Source: Hemicentrotus pulcherrimus (lineage: Eukaryota; Echinodermata; Echinoidea; Camarodonta; Strongylocentrotidae). Taken from it: DNA of 64,000 nucleotides. Below, piece after piece: positions 26,421-38,850 of the stretch; position 1 is the first letter of the stretch; each line of letters opens with the position of its first letter. Position numbers and translations under genes: made by a program. The notes under the pieces were generated by a model. That model was not told the DNA's origin. It saw nothing but the letters and a program-made list of their open reading frames with translations, and made no database searches. The stretch is from the NCBI GenBank assembly GCA_003118195.1, contig BEXV01000047.1, positions 96,904-160,903 on the forward strand, read 5' to 3'.

Positions 26421-27805
26421 AACACAGGTACTGTGCAGTGGTGCATATATTGATATAAGGGCAAATAGAGAGATATAATAATCACTGGCACAGAGAAAGA
26501 CACAAGTAATCGCCAATTTAAACCTTTTCAATTATCCTTTCTGCATACACAGTACTTTCTCACACTCCTCATAGCTAACTTTATATTTAACAAAACGTTA
26601 CTAGTGGAATGAATACAATGAGTCATGGTCTGCTTGTCATGCCACACCTTACCCCATGGTGTGAAAGTCTCATCCCTCTCATCCTACCGCATGTCTACTT
26701 CTCATTCATGCAACTTTATAATGCTTACTTCATTTATGAGGTCTCATTTTCTCACTCATTCACTCTTTCCCCATTAGTCTCTCTTTCTCTTTTTCTCTCA
26801 TTCCATATAAGTGATTTTCTGCAAGTTTTCATATAGTTTATAATTCTGTTAACCCTATAGCCTGTGTGCATGTACAGCAAATGAATTTTGAACGAGAATG
26901 ATCAAATTTAGTACCAATACTGAAGATTATCCTAATGCCCAAATTAGTAATGATTGGGCTTTTGTATGAAAGAGATGCCTACATGCTGTGTCCGAAGACA
27001 GCTGCAGCATGTGAGAGAAACTATAAGCATCTGTTAGGCGCCCTTTTTCTGGATAGATCTAAAGATGTGCTTGAATAACTCGAGTGCTTTGGCCAAGCTT
27101 CCATTACGTAATGCCCAAAGCAATTAATGATAATCCTACATACATATGGTATATATCAACAAGTACCGGTACCTATCAACAGCGCCTATCCATTTACTAC
27201 ACTATAAGTTTTGTAGATCATCATTACGATATGACTGATCTAAATGCCATCACTTCTCCCCCTTGAATTATGTTTTATGATTTATGACATTTGTTCTATT
27301 TGTTTGCGTTCACTTTCTTAAAACCGTTCACTCCATGTTCTCTGATTATTAGTTATTGACCATGTGTTAGTATAATTTTACCATTTGCAATATTGTATTC
27401 TATGTATTTTTTTTTTTTTATTGTTTGAAAATTGTGAACAACTCAGTTTTTGTCTCTAAATCAGGATTTGTATTGAACGATGAATAAATATATAAATAAA
27501 TGAATTTTAATTCAACATTTAGAATTTTTCATCTACAGTGTATATTATCTATTGAACATACATGTAGTAAAACCAAAACATTTTCAACAATGTTTACTGA
27601 CAGCTCTTTTTCTGGCAAGAAACTTTTTTGTATAGTTGTGATACATGTGATTCAAATACTTTAGTAAGACACTTTTACCAACTTTACCCCTCATAAGAGC
27701 TGTAAAAGCTTCATACATGCAACTCTTTGTTTTAATAGATCACCACTTCATTGAGCTGTGGCATCCTCTTCAAATATAAAAAGAAACCAATTGACAAGTA
27801 CTTAC

Positions 27806-28039
27806 ATACTAGCCCCTCATCCGACCCGTCATTACAATGGTTGGTCCCATCACAGACAAGCAATGAAGAGATACACTGTAGGATTGAGGTGCACTGGAAC
27901 ATTCCATTCTGGCATGGGAGGGGACAGCTTGTTTCATCCGAGAAATCAGGGCAATCCAAGTTAACGTTGCAGCGTGATTGTCCGCTGACACAAGCACCAT
28001 TGAGGCACATGTAGTCACTTGGATTGGGGCAAATCAGCA
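27806..28039 (-). CDS. Exon: two LDL-receptor class A modules
   Basis: 234 bp, phase 1-1, both modules in one exon. LDLa1 has all six cysteines and ends CPDFSDETSC, with the calcium-cage acidic residues D, S-D-E. LDLa2 runs CQNGMFQC, CDGTNHC and NDGSDEGLV, then the exon stops on the single base T before GTAAGT. The sixth cysteine is absent unless the next exon starts GT or GC. The EGF18 exon at 19484-19603 does start with GT, giving TGT. Such modules bind calcium and often ligands. Confidence 0.92.
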
Positions 28040-28974
28040 CTGGAAAGATAGAATTGTGTAAGGACATTGTATTAAGTTTATTTATTTGGGCCGGGAAAAT
28101 TTCACCATGTTACCAATTCGTTTTTCACTTTAAAATTATTTTACCTGATATTTGGTCTACTCGAAGCTCTAGAACGACTATTAATCAAATACAGTGATTA
28201 GCTATACTACAATCTTAGATGGGGACAAAATAAATTGAAATTGCTCAAGTATCATTTTTGGGGGGAGGGGGGGGGGGTGGGGTTATACAAATGAAAATGA
28301 TTGCTCTTTGAAAGTTAAGTTCTTATATGAACCTTACACTCCAATTAACCTATTATTCATTTTGGTTTTATATTCTCATCTTCTTATATCTCAGTTTTGC
28401 TTTATCTCCCATCCTATCACAACTGATACACAATGGGCCCTTAGGCAGCTTTAATAAGGAAATGTAGCAGCACAAAGAGGCAAACCGCAGAATTGTTGAA
28501 AATGATAATTTCATCCCACAGGACACATTGTTAGGATAAATGTACATCATCTTGATGAGGCTTTATACTAGCTAAAGCTAAATTCAGATATATCAAAAAG
28601 GAAATTTTCATTAACAAACATCACTAACTATAATGTATCTTTCCGTGCCACTACATGTACATTTCCTGAGGCTACCTCATAAATCATGAAGCCATTTCAT
28701 TTCATGTAGAATAAATTGGAAGACTAGGACATAGCATCAGGTATTCATGACACTGAGCAGCAACATTAGCAATTCTATGATTACATGTGTAACAGTTACA
28801 TGTAGAATCGGTTAATTAACAACAAAAGAGCTCATTCTTATGCTAATAAAAATTTTTAAAAAATGACAACATATATGAAGTATAAAGTTTTACAAATTGT
28901 AGTTGCTACACAAATGACAAATGAAAAAGTTCTACTCATTATTCAATTGAGAGGGTTTTTTTTATAAGACTTAC
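28040..28974. other. Intron between EGF17 and the LDLa exon
   Basis: AT-rich, with a G-run at about 28258-28282. No exon, element or repeat family recognised. Confidence 0.7.
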
Positions 28975-29097
28975 GATTGGTTCCACAGTTGACGCCAGTG
29001 AAGTCCGTCAGGCATGTGCAAGTATAAGTCACTGGTGTGATAGTCGTTAAGGAGTTACAGAGACCTCCATTGAGGCAGGGGTTGGGATTGCATGGAT
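28975..29097 (-). CDS. Exon: EGF17
   Basis: 123 bp, phase 1-1. PCNPNPCLNGGLC, a longer loop between cysteines 3 and 4, then CTCLTDFTGVNC. Last EGF before the LDLa pair. Confidence 0.9.
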
Positions 29098-30726
29098 CTA
29101 TGTCAGGAAAAAAACAACAATATTAACAAGATTAATAAGAACAATTTGTTGGTTTAAGGGAATATGCTCAAGTTAGGGATTGGGCAAGGGTTTGGCAAAT
29201 AGGACTGTTTTATTAATGCAAAATCAGTCCATATTTCATTTTGTTTCGGTTTGGATTCATAACTTTTGATTAAGAGCGCTAAAATATTAAGCCAGGTGCA
29301 CAAGTACATGTAGAAAGGGGAAACATTTCTGCTCATACTTTTTTGTTACATCCATTTTTGTTACATGACCATATTGTGTTTAATGCAAAGAATTTTAAAA
29401 GGAAAATAAGCCTTACAAATCCTAAATTGGCAACACATTGAGAGGTTCAAAATCATTTCTTTTTCAATAAAAATTGGCAATTTACAACTTTTTGACAAAC
29501 TTTTTAATGATGTATATCTTTTTTAGAGACATTACATTTGATTAAAATAACATAGGAATAAAAGTAAAATATTATCATTGCTAATTTGAAGAACATGTGA
29601 TCAATAAGCTGTCTAGACAGGGTCAAGGAATCAGTAATAATTTAATGTACAAAGATGGTACTTTATGATCAAAAGTTGTGCCTTTGACCTGAAGAAATGT
29701 TGTGATTTACTCAAAATTGTATTCAGATTTCATGTTTGATGCATGTGTCAGCTAATATCACATGAATGGTTCTGATACATTGTATGTCCATGAAAATATA
29801 TTTCATAATTATAAGCATTTTTAGAATATTCTGAATCTGTTTTGAACTTGAGCAAGAAGTGACAAGCTGATTTTAGTAAGAAAAAAATAAAAATGGCAAG
29901 ATTGGTTTAATACAGCAATGATATAGAGCTGGTAAACCTGCAAAAGCAGTACATGAAAATGGAGGCTAAACTTGTACAAATAAATTGAGAAAAATGGAAT
30001 AATTTCAGAATAACAACAAGCTATTATTCTTGTGATGGCATGGACAAACATACATGTTAAAGAAGTGAGTTATAGTCGCTAATCTGTAATATACATGTAT
30101 GAGGGTTAGAAGATGGAGTGTAGTGTTTAAAAGATGGTGGAATGAGGGGTGTTTAATACAAAAAGTGGTGTTCATTTCTCAAAAATCTTTTTTTTCTATT
30201 TTGTTATTCTTTCTCTTTCTCCATTGCAACACATAGTGAAATACATGTATTAGTGATATCTATCTATCTATCAAGTAATCTTCTCCCAGCTCAGAAGTTG
30301 ACAACATTTACAAAAACATAAAACAATGAAAAGAAGTTGACAACATTTTCCCACAAATCTCTGCTCTCTGCCATTCTCAGTTTAGTCTTGCAAAAGCATT
30401 AAAGACTGGGTGAAAAATCTGGTATATGGGGTGTAGAAGTGGTGTTTTGGGTGCCAAAGATTTTGTATGGGGTGCAGAAGGGTGACAGATTTTTAGTGTG
30501 AGGGGTGGAGAATATTGCATATTAAGCTGGAAGGTGGTACATGTATATTTATAGTGAGGTTCACACACAGAGGACAGAAGATTATGACCACCCCTCCCAA
30601 CGTTAACAGACTTATGTTGCAACTCATATACATGTATATAACACATACTTCCAACATATCCACAAAACATATACATGAAGAATGATGAGCTGAAATAAAA
30701 CAGGCATCAAAATTAATGAGAAGAAA

Positions 30727-31090
30727 CTAAGCTGTAAAGAGGAAACAAAGAAAGTGGTATGAATGAAAATAATGAAGGAATGATTGAATAATTAATGAAC
30801 GGTATAATGGATGAAGGATGGATGACTGATGAGATCACATGCACACTTGAACCTCAACCCACGACCTTTGAACTTATGACTTACAACACAAGGAAACTAA
30901 ATAAATGTGTGTTAACATCTTTTGCAACTAAGCTAAAAAGAGGAAACAAAGAAAGTGGAATGAATGAAAATAATGACAGAAGCACAGAATAATGAAAGAA
31001 AGGTAAAAAGGATGAAGGATGGATGACTGATGAGATCGCATGCACACTTGAACCTCAACCCACGAACTTTGAGCTTACCACGCATGTGAC
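30727..31090. repeat. Tandem duplication, about 165-200 bp x 2, reaching the EGF16 donor
   Basis: Copy 1 (30727-30890) and copy 2 (30929-31078) share AGAGGAAACAAAGAAAGTGG, ATGAATGAAAATAATGA, GATGAAGGATGGATGACTGA and CACTTGAACCTCAACCCACG. Copy 2 ends in the real donor (GCTTAC on plus). The matching spot of copy 1 reads ACTTATGACTTAC. Confidence 0.85.
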
Positions 31091-31195
31091 ACTGATCTCC
31101 AAAGTACCCATCAAAGCAGGTACAGGCATAATTACTGCCTCCATTCAGCAAAGTACAAGTGCCTCCATTGTAGCAGGGTGCTGCACTACACAGGT
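31079..31195 (-). CDS. Exon: EGF16
   Basis: 117 bp, phase 1-1. LCSAAPC and CYNGGTC (O-fucose consensus), with six cysteines. The intronic repeat copy at 30929-31078 runs right up to its donor. Confidence 0.9.
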
Positions 31196-31729
31196 CTAAA
31201 GTGATAGCATGGACAGAAAGCTGTTAGTTCTGTTATTCTACTAATTCTAAACGATCGCGACTACTTCTGAAAAATCGACTCAAGGTCAATATTGATACAT
31301 TATGTTTGGATTACATAATACTTAGTAGTCATGTTAGCACATTTCAATATGTGAAACATAAGGCTATTGAAATAACCTTAGGTCAATTTTTTTCTAAATT
31401 AGTTGCAATACATTTTTCTGACTATTTATTCTACTACCAGTAATTCTATTTCTATCAAATACACTACATCAGTTGATGAGAGCCGAAGGGGCCCTCCTGG
31501 CTACCATACACTGCATAAAAAAGATCGCTTAAAGGCAGAAAGTCATAACTACAATTGTTCTACTATCCAAGTTACCTTCATCACAATGAAATATGACCCC
31601 TCTGCTGAGCAAAAAAAAAGGTGTAACTCTAACATTTTTATCAGAGAAAAGGCTCGTTCAGATATGACACAGCAAAACTGCCGCATTTTTTTAGATGATA
31701 ACGCAAAACTGCTGCATATTTTTTTTGTG

Positions 31730-31832
31730 GCAGCTAACCTGTGGACCTTATATGAACAAGCCATAAATGCCCTTCTGGTTCTCAAACGACAATGAACATG
31801 CTCCTCCATTGAAACAGGGTTTAGCATTAAAG
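31730..31832 (-). pseudogene. Decayed EGF exon
   Basis: On the minus strand the frame reads KPCFNGGACSLSFENQKG, a clear EGF start, then loses cysteines 4-6 and meets a stop (ATATAA) before GGTCCACAGG, where the GPxC end should be. There is no usable donor. It lies between the live EGF15 and EGF16 exons, so it is probably a dead duplicate of one of them. Confidence 0.7.
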
Positions 31833-32299
31833 AAGTATTTCAATAGTAAGAATTGAAAACTAGTTCTATCACAATTATAAATAATCTAAACTATTGACAC
31901 ATTATTATAAGAATTTAAATTTTATATTCAAAGGCATTCAATTACCATTCTTCCCACACTACAAGTACTCTTTATAGCTCAAGACTCAAGAACACATACA
32001 TGTAGCAGTAAGCACAATACATGTAAGTGTAGCTCTATTAAAGCAAGTGTACATGTAAATCTACTAGAGATCTACTGCACATGTACAGAGTGTAACTAAA
32101 AAAAAAGGTAGAGCTCATATTTTTAATCTACACAAGGATTAAGTCAAAGGACGCTAAGGTTATAGAAGACATTTCAGCACAGTTTCCTTTATCAAACACA
32201 AGAATGCAAATAATTGTTGCCAATGTAAAGAGAGAAAGCTGATTCATTCAGAACTTTAGAAAACTGATAAAAAGATGATGAATATTCCCCAGTACTCAC

Positions 32300-32419
32300 C
32301 AATAATGTTACACGTGAGTCCTGTGTATCCAGAAACACAAACGCATCGATATCCACTAAATTGCGAAGGATCATCAAAACACTGTCCACCGAATAGACAT
32401 GGGTTTGAACCGCATGGAA
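32300..32419 (-). CDS. Exon: EGF15
   Basis: 120 bp, phase 1-1. CGSNPC fits the O-glucose consensus. CLFGGQC has F where most of these EGFs have N. It ends GYTGLTC. Confidence 0.9.
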
Positions 32420-32488
32420 CTACCAAGATAACAGAATATAATGCAATGGTATTTAGATCTTGTAAAAATATATTGATAATAACAATGC

Positions 32489-32564
32489 AGATATTCAGTA
32501 TTCAATGGACCTTGTGGCAGATTAGCAGATATTCAGTATTCAATGGACCTTGTGGCAGATTAGC
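32489..32564. repeat. Perfect 38 bp tandem duplication
   Basis: Two identical 38-base units beginning AGATATTCAGTATTCAATGG. Perfect identity suggests a very recent event. Confidence 0.95.
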
Positions 32565-32602
32565 TTTGTGCTAAGCAAGTTATCAAACAAAGTCTACTAT
32601 TA

Positions 32603-32672
32603 CAACTACTACTACTACTACTACTACTACTACTGCTACTACTACTACTACCACTACTACTACTACTACTAA
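32603..32672. repeat. (CTA)n trinucleotide repeat
   Basis: About 70 bases of ACT/CTA with single-base interruptions (TGC, CCA). Confidence 0.95.
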
Positions 32673-33275
32673 TAGTAATAACAATAATACTACTAATGCT
32701 GCTGCTAAAGAGGCTTACAATAAAATAAAAATTGAGAAAAGTACTCTAAAAGTGCTCACAATAAAACACAAGAAAACATATCCAGCAGTAAACACATAAT
32801 GTTAGGTGTGATTTCAGTTTTCTCTTGAAGTAGTAGTAGTAGACTTTGTGTGATAAGTCTTACAATTTTGATAAAAACGATACAAATACTCATAGGCAAA
32901 GGGAATATTAATAAGTAAATGACATTTAGCAAGTAAAGTTCAAAGAAAATATTAAACGATATGAAGGCCTACACTGTAGGTTTTAATCAACTGGTAAGGC
33001 AATGAAAATAACCTAATATCATTGCCAAGCTGGATCTTGGTATTTCTTAAAAGACAAGAGGGGAGGTTTACATAAAATAAAATCATGACAAGCAAAAATA
33101 AAAGGTCTAATGAATGTGAAATAAAAGGTCTAATGAACGTGAAATAAATGTGTAACTTGCAATGCCGTGGTGATAAATAATTGCAGGAAGAGCATTTCTA
33201 ATACTCATGTGGCTACACCCAGTATTTAAAAAACACCAATTACTATCGATCGTCATTGATAAATGAGACCCTTAC

Positions 33276-33395
33276 CTAGTTGATTACAGTTTGTACCAGT
33301 CCAGCCTGGTGGGCAGTTGCAGGAGTAGCTGCCAAAGACATCTAAAGTGCTACAGATACCGCCATTCAGACATGGGTTCTGAGGTGCGCAGCCAT
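33276..33395 (-). CDS. Exon: EGF14
   Basis: 120 bp, phase 1-1. Six cysteines: [27 protein letters not shown]. Confidence 0.9.
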
Positions 33396-33440
33396 CTATG
33401 GACATAAAGAATACAATGGATATGAATGTTTATATTTAAT

Positions 33441-33685
33441 AGACCGAGCATGGTGGCTCAGTCGTTAAAGCGCCCGCCTCATGAACGGGAGGTCGTGGGT
33501 TCAAACCCCAGCCGAGTCATACCAAAGACTTGTAACAATGGGACCTTCTGCCTTCTAGCTAGGCGCTCAGCATATTAGATTGAAGAAGGGTAGTAATGAC
33601 ATATTGTTTTATGCAGGGCCCGCTGGAAGAACAGTTTCATAACTGAAGTGGCTACCCTGGGTAAATAAAAGTTATTATTATTTAT
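33441..33685 (+). repeat. tRNA-derived SINE
   Basis: Box A-like TGGCTCAGTCGTTAAAGCG and box B GGTTCAAACCC, then CATACCAAAGACTTG, a GGCGCTCAGCA word and a (TTA)n end. Same family as 63622-63790. A second, more decayed copy of another SINE family follows at 33755-33920 (GGCTCAGTGATGGAG ... CCCTTTGGTAAGGCATTAA). Confidence 0.8.
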
Positions 33686-34265
33686 AGTAATAGCAACAAC
33701 AACAGTGTTGATAGTGATCATTATTTACCAGAGAAATTGAATGTCTGAAAATGGGGACTGCATCCATGATGTGATGCAATGGCTCAGTGATGGAGCTGTG
33801 CTCTCGTAGCCAGAGGTCCCTGGTACGGCACCAATTCGATGTGCTAGTGCCCTTTGGTAAGGCATTAAGCCTCATTACCAAGTCCCTTGGACATCTTTCG
33901 GTCACTTGGTTACTTACTTTCAAGGATACACATGCTTGAACGGCCCGAATATCCTCAGATCTTCAAAACATGAAAAGGTCCCACTTTGTACATTTTAAAA
34001 TACCTAATCACTCCTGATGAAGGTGCTACAAAAGTAGCCTTCGGATCCCCTTTTCAAAGAATACTTCCACCTGTGTTTCATAGAGTACACTGGCTTGTGC
34101 ATAAATGAATTATTACAAAACTTTCATGAGCATGTATCCAGTATTTTGTCTCCATGTATTTCACAATTTGATCTGCAATGACCTTTATCTGCTCATGCTC
34201 AGACTGCAACTATGAACTTGCTTATTGTCCTGCATTCATGATTGAAGTATGTCGTAACGACTCAC

Positions 34266-34385
34266 CTTGGAAGTTACATGTTGGACCATAGAACCTTGAG
34301 TTGGGGCAAGTGCAGGTGAACTGCAGTCCCTGGGACGTAGCTGCGCACTGACCTCCATTGAAGCAAGGATTGGGCTGGCAAGGGT
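34266..34385 (-). CDS. Exon: EGF13
   Basis: 120 bp, phase 1-1. PCQPNPCFNGGQC then CTCPNSRFYGPTC, with six cysteines. One extra residue between cysteines 5 and 6 gives RFYG in place of the usual G-[YF]-x-G. Confidence 0.9.
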
Positions 34386-35149
34386 CTGGAACAAGAAAAG
34401 CAAATTGCAATTGAATTGATTTCCATTTCTTTGATCTCTCTGTAAAAGTAAATATTTGATTTCCATGGTTTTGGTACTAACGAGGTGTACAGATGTTAGA
34501 GAATAACATTGTTTAAAGGTTCTATGTCCCATTTGCAGCTGACATCAAATCCTGTAGAACTTTGCAGGAATTATGAAAATGTCACGTATGTCCTATCTGT
34601 GAAATTTGAACATTAGCAGTGTCCCAGCTTTCAAATTATGAGAGGAAACCAGTTTCCTTTCTAGACTTCACCGTCAGACACTATTGAATGACTGACCGAC
34701 TTCCTTTTTTTTCTTTGGTAATAACGTACATCAAATGAGCTGTAAAGGGTACATGAGCATTTGTCTACATCAATAACCCACTTCTTGTAATGGCCAAAAT
34801 TAAACTGAATAAATCTTTACGCAGCACAAAACATACTTCCATTCAGTACAAGGGTCTGAAAATCAGACTACATGTATTACTAAAATGATTGCAATCACTT
34901 AAGTCGATTCAACAACTAATGCTCGTTATTTTCAGACTGAAAGACATTTTCAAGTCCTCTCGTTTTGAGGGAAGTTCTAAATTAGTATTATTTTTCAAAT
35001 GCTATTAGAATTTAACCTTTTCATTTTTTTAGCCTGCAAATGGGACATAATAGTACCTTTAAAGAAACGTATGAAAAGAAAAAAAGATTTGAAGATGGCA
35101 ATTCACATGGCAGCCGGCCAATCATCACTGCGCACTCACAATAAGCCCT

Positions 35150-35459
35150 GGGGGGTGCTTCACAAAGATCCTAAGTAGAACTTAACTCTAAGTAGGACTT
35201 AAAAATTATGGACAGCGATTGGAGTTTTAAAATGAAATATATTCAAAAGCAGAGATTCAAGTATTTTAGACTTTTTATAAATTCCCCATCCAGAACATGA
35301 AATCTCCTTGATAATAGAAAATATGAATGATTTGAATAAACAGTTAATGCCTTTCAAAATAACTTTCACAAAATATTTTCAAAGATGCTAATGGCTTTCC
35401 ATAATTTTAAGTCGAACTTAGAGTTAAGTTCGACTTAGGATCTTTGTGAAACACCCCCC
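35150..35459. mobile_element. Inverted-repeat element (MITE-like), 310 bp
   Basis: Terminal inverted repeats of about 62 bases (35150-35212 and 35398-35459) differ at only a few sites. They begin GGGGGGTG(C/T)TTCACAAAG and include the inner palindromic word AACTTAACTCTAAGT. No coding capacity, so a non-autonomous DNA element. Confidence 0.85.
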
Positions 35460-35869
35460 TGCCCCATTATACAACTTCCATACAATATGACGTTCGGTCT
35501 ATTATAGGACCCTGATCCTTTTCCAATTTTCATTCTAAATGAGGCTAAAACATGCGTTTTTGTTTTTGCGTTTTACAGGATGTTTCTATTTATGGCATTC
35601 AGACTAGGAAAAAATTAATACGATAAATTCTTGTAGTTTAAATGCATAGTAAGAACTGTGATTGATATACGGTACTGTAAAAGTAAAAGTATTTCTGGTA
35701 CATTAATTTTCACAGATTTTGCACGAAGATCGGCGAGCGCAAATTGTAGAACTCATGAAAAATATAAGCATGACTTCTTATACATGTTTTGCATGCAACG
35801 CGAATTTAAGAACCAGCGAAAAATTGATCACGCAAAAAATAACAGCGTTTACACTAATTGAAGACTTAC

Positions 35870-35980
35870 TTGATATCTGACAGAGGGTACCTAGGAAACC
35901 TGGAGGACAGCTGCAGGTTAAGGTGTTCCCATCAGTGTTACAATTACCTCCATTGAGACAGGGATTAGGGTTGCACAACT
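35870..35980 (-). CDS. Exon: EGF12
   Basis: 111 bp, phase 1-1, the shortest EGF exon in the tract. LCNPNPCLNGGNC, then CSCPPGF and the sixth cysteine in GTLC. Confidence 0.9.
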
Positions 35981-36067
35981 CTGAAAAATGAACATGAAAT
36001 TGCCAATGAAAATAAAGAACATCATGTTCTAATGATGGTGTATGCTAAGTGATCAGGAGGACAGGGA

Positions 36068-36210
36068 CCTGTTCCACAAAGCTTTTTTTTCAATGACAAA
36101 TGACTAAAATCACTGACAAATATGCTGATAACCAATCAGAAGCAAGGATTTCAGTAGCTTATAACAAAAACGCATTTGTCACTGATGAAAAGTTTTGTGA
36201 AAGGCCCCCT
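36068..36210. mobile_element. Inverted-repeat element (MITE-like), about 143 bp
   Basis: Ends form an imperfect inverted repeat: CCTGTTCCACAAAGC ... ATGACAAATG against GCATTTGTCACTGAT ... TTTTGTGAAAGGCCCCC. The TTCACAAAG end resembles the 35150 element, but the interior differs. Confidence 0.65.
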
Positions 36211-36312
36211 AGTAGCTGGGAAGCGAGGGAATAACTGCAGTGCCTCCAGTATCCGGTATCTCGTGGATATGAATGCTATACTATACAAGGAGCCCCTTTC
36301 ATCATTGTTACT

Positions 36313-36420
36313 ATTTTTCCTCCTCCTCCTCCTCCTCCCCCTTCTTCTTCACTATTATCATTACCACTTCTACAACGTAAACTATGATTATAATTATCAT
36401 CATTACAATCATCACTGTTG
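36313..36420. repeat. (CCT)n and (ATT/ATC)n low-complexity run
   Basis: TCCTCCTCCTCC run followed by imperfect AT-rich triplets. It creates the leucine/tyrosine/histidine frame on plus. The remaining intron to 36988 shows nothing. Confidence 0.9.
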
Positions 36421-36988
36421 TATTAAAACGGTTGCTGCGTAGGTGGACACTTGCATACATTAAAATTTTCATACACGGTTTACCCTACAAAATATATAAC
36501 AGTGCATGTTTGATTTTGTATACAAATTCGAAAGTGGGTTAATTAATTTTAAAGCTGGATCTCATGGAACAATGTATCAATATAATCAATAAATGGAGGA
36601 AGTATGACTAAAAACTTGTTTCGCTACAGTTTGGGCGAGTTAGATATCTTGACCTTGATAGTTCCGCAAGGTGAAGGCAAAATGTTCACCTCTAAATCAA
36701 AAACGTCCTTGTTTTCATTGTTGGCCAGACAAATTTTAAACCATGAAGCTTTGAATTGGCACAGAGCAAATGATTAATAATTGTTAGCTACAAAAGAAAT
36801 ATGATTTTGAACTTGATGGGTGCACTTTAACAGATTGTCAATGTTCACAGAATATACAAACACCATAAAAAACAGCCACATTATTTTGAATTAAAATGGG
36901 AGGAAATCAATTATGCCTATGATTGCAACATTTGAATTAGGCGTCTACTACTATCAAAACCCATTACTGTCAGTAAATATCAACTTAC

Positions 36989-37105
36989 GTCTGACACTGC
37001 ACAGGGTTCCCCCAAACCCATTCTGGCACTGACATGTAAAAGTACTTGCGTCAAACGACGGGATACAGACTCCTCCGTTGAAACAGGGAAGTCCCACACA
37101 GACCA
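36989..37105 (-). CDS. Exon: EGF11
   Basis: 117 bp, phase 1-1. Six-cysteine EGF, VCVGLPC then CFNGGVC, ending FGGTLC. Neither sugar consensus is present. Confidence 0.9.
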
Positions 37106-37864
37106 CTGCAGAAAGCAAGAAGAACAAGAGTGTCATATAATGCCAACTTCCAAGGGCCCTTTTAAATGTGGTTGCATGACAACACTCTTAATTGCTTAAA
37201 GGCCAATTTCCAGCAACAATCAAATTTGTAACTTAAACCTTGGTCCAAACATTATACCCGATGGTAAGGCTATATTGAACCCGTACTCTTAAGCTAAAAC
37301 CAAAAGTTGCACTTAAAATCCTTATCCTCTGTGGATGAATTAAAGACTGGAGTTAACGTTGCCGCAATAAATGTTGGATCCCATTTTATCTTTACAGAAC
37401 ACAGAAATAATAAATGAAGCCCATATGTAATAACCAATGCTGAATTCTCAATGAGGGCAAGGGCAACTTGCCCTAGGTACCACTGCCTAACACCCCTATG
37501 GGCCCTTAGATAACCCTTAAAATTTACTTCCTTGGGGGGAAGTCAGTGATTACCTGCAAGCTTTCCATGGTTGTTACCTCTAAGCACAACCAATCCTGAC
37601 AAAATCTCAAAATACATGGTATTTTTGTCCTGTGGTATTACTTTCCCAGCGAATGAAGACCTGTGCTGTTGATAGTCCCGGCATTTACATTCTTAAGAAC
37701 AAGAGTGTCATATGTATAAGAAACAGAGGCATAACATATGCATACACATGTATATGTCATATGTTCAAAATTCATTGACCCAAGGAAAATTTGCCTTTCA
37801 TATCAATAACTTGTCTTGAAGGAACAAAGATAATTGTTGAAAACTCTCTAGGCAAAAATATTGT

Positions 37865-37965
37865 AGAATCTACCTGTTGTGTTTCAGTTGGTCCTTGTCT
37901 AGAGGATGATATTACAACCGCAGGTATAGAATGCACCCAGAGAGAAAAAAACATGACGGTATCTT
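37865..37965 (-). pseudogene. Broken EGF10-like exon, copy 1
   Basis: Matches the live EGF10 exon around the part coding FYTC.C.. (GGTATAGAATG and CAGTTGG on plus), but the frame runs into TAG after C-N-I-I-L, and the first half is replaced by AAAAAAACATGACGG. The same lesion occurs in copy 2, so the exon died before the duplication or allele split. Confidence 0.65.
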
Positions 37966-38409
37966 CTACTGAGGATGGAACTAGAAACGTGGTTTGACCA
38001 NGATGGTAAGGCTATATTGAACCCGTACTCTTAAGCTAAAACCAAAAGTTGCACTTAAAATCCTTATCCTCTGTGGATGAATGAATTAAAGACTGGAGTT
38101 AACGTTGCCGCAAAAAAATGTTTGATCCCATTTCATCTTTACAGAACACAGGAATAATAAATGAAGCCCATATTTAGTAACCAATGCTGAATTCTCAATG
38201 AGGCCAAGGGCAACTTGCCCTAGGTACCACTGCCTCACACCCCAATAGGCCTTTAGATAACCCTTAAAATTTACTTTCTCGAGGGAAAGTCAGTGATTAC
38301 CTGCAAGCTTTCTATGGTTGTTACCTCTAAGCACAACCAATCCTCACAAATGCTCAAAATACATGATATTTTTGTCCTGTTTTTTACTTTCCCAGCTAAT
38401 GAAGACCTG

Positions 38410-38585
38410 GGCCCTGTCTTACAAGAAGTTGATATCAATCGTATCTGAATTGCGATTGATATCAATTGTAAGTATGTACATAAGAGATAGGAGACTGCAA
38501 ACTTGCGATTGATTGGAAGACTTACGATTGATTGGAAGACTTACGATTGATTTGGATTGACCATAACTCTTTGTAAGACGGGGCC
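38410..38585. mobile_element. 176 bp inverted-repeat element with an empty-site comparison
   Basis: Terminal repeats GGCCCTGTCTTACAAGAAGTT-like on the left and its near-complement (GGCCCCGTCTTACAAAGAG inverted) on the right. It is flanked by CTG at 38407-38409 and 38586-38588. The other duplicate reads GAAGACCTGTGCTG at 37656-37669 with no element, an empty site consistent with a 3 bp target duplication. The interior holds an imperfect palindrome around ATTGATATCAATC. Confidence 0.85.
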
Positions 38586-38754
38586 CTGTGCTGTTGATAG
38601 TCCCGCACTTACATTCTTGGGAACAAGAGTGTAATATGTAACACAAACAAAGGCATAACATATACATACACATGTACATGGATATGTCCCATGCTCAAAA
38701 TTCATAGACCCAAAGAAATAATTGTTGAAAACTCTCTAGGCAAAAATATTGTAG

Positions 38755-38850
38755 GATATACCTGTTGTGTTTCAGTTGGTCCTTGTCTAGAGGATGTTAT
38801 TACAACCGCAGGTATAGAATGCACCCAGAGAGAAAAAAACATGACGGTAT
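38755..38850 (-). pseudogene. Broken EGF10-like exon, copy 2
   Basis: Same decayed exon in the second duplicate, reading FYTCGCNNIL then stop. It is about 80 bases from the live EGF10 donor. Confidence 0.65.

Noticed and set aside
33450..33520. tRNA gene on the plus strand
   Set aside because: It has box A and box B, but the stems do not pair properly and a SINE body and tail follow. The same applies to 63625-63695.
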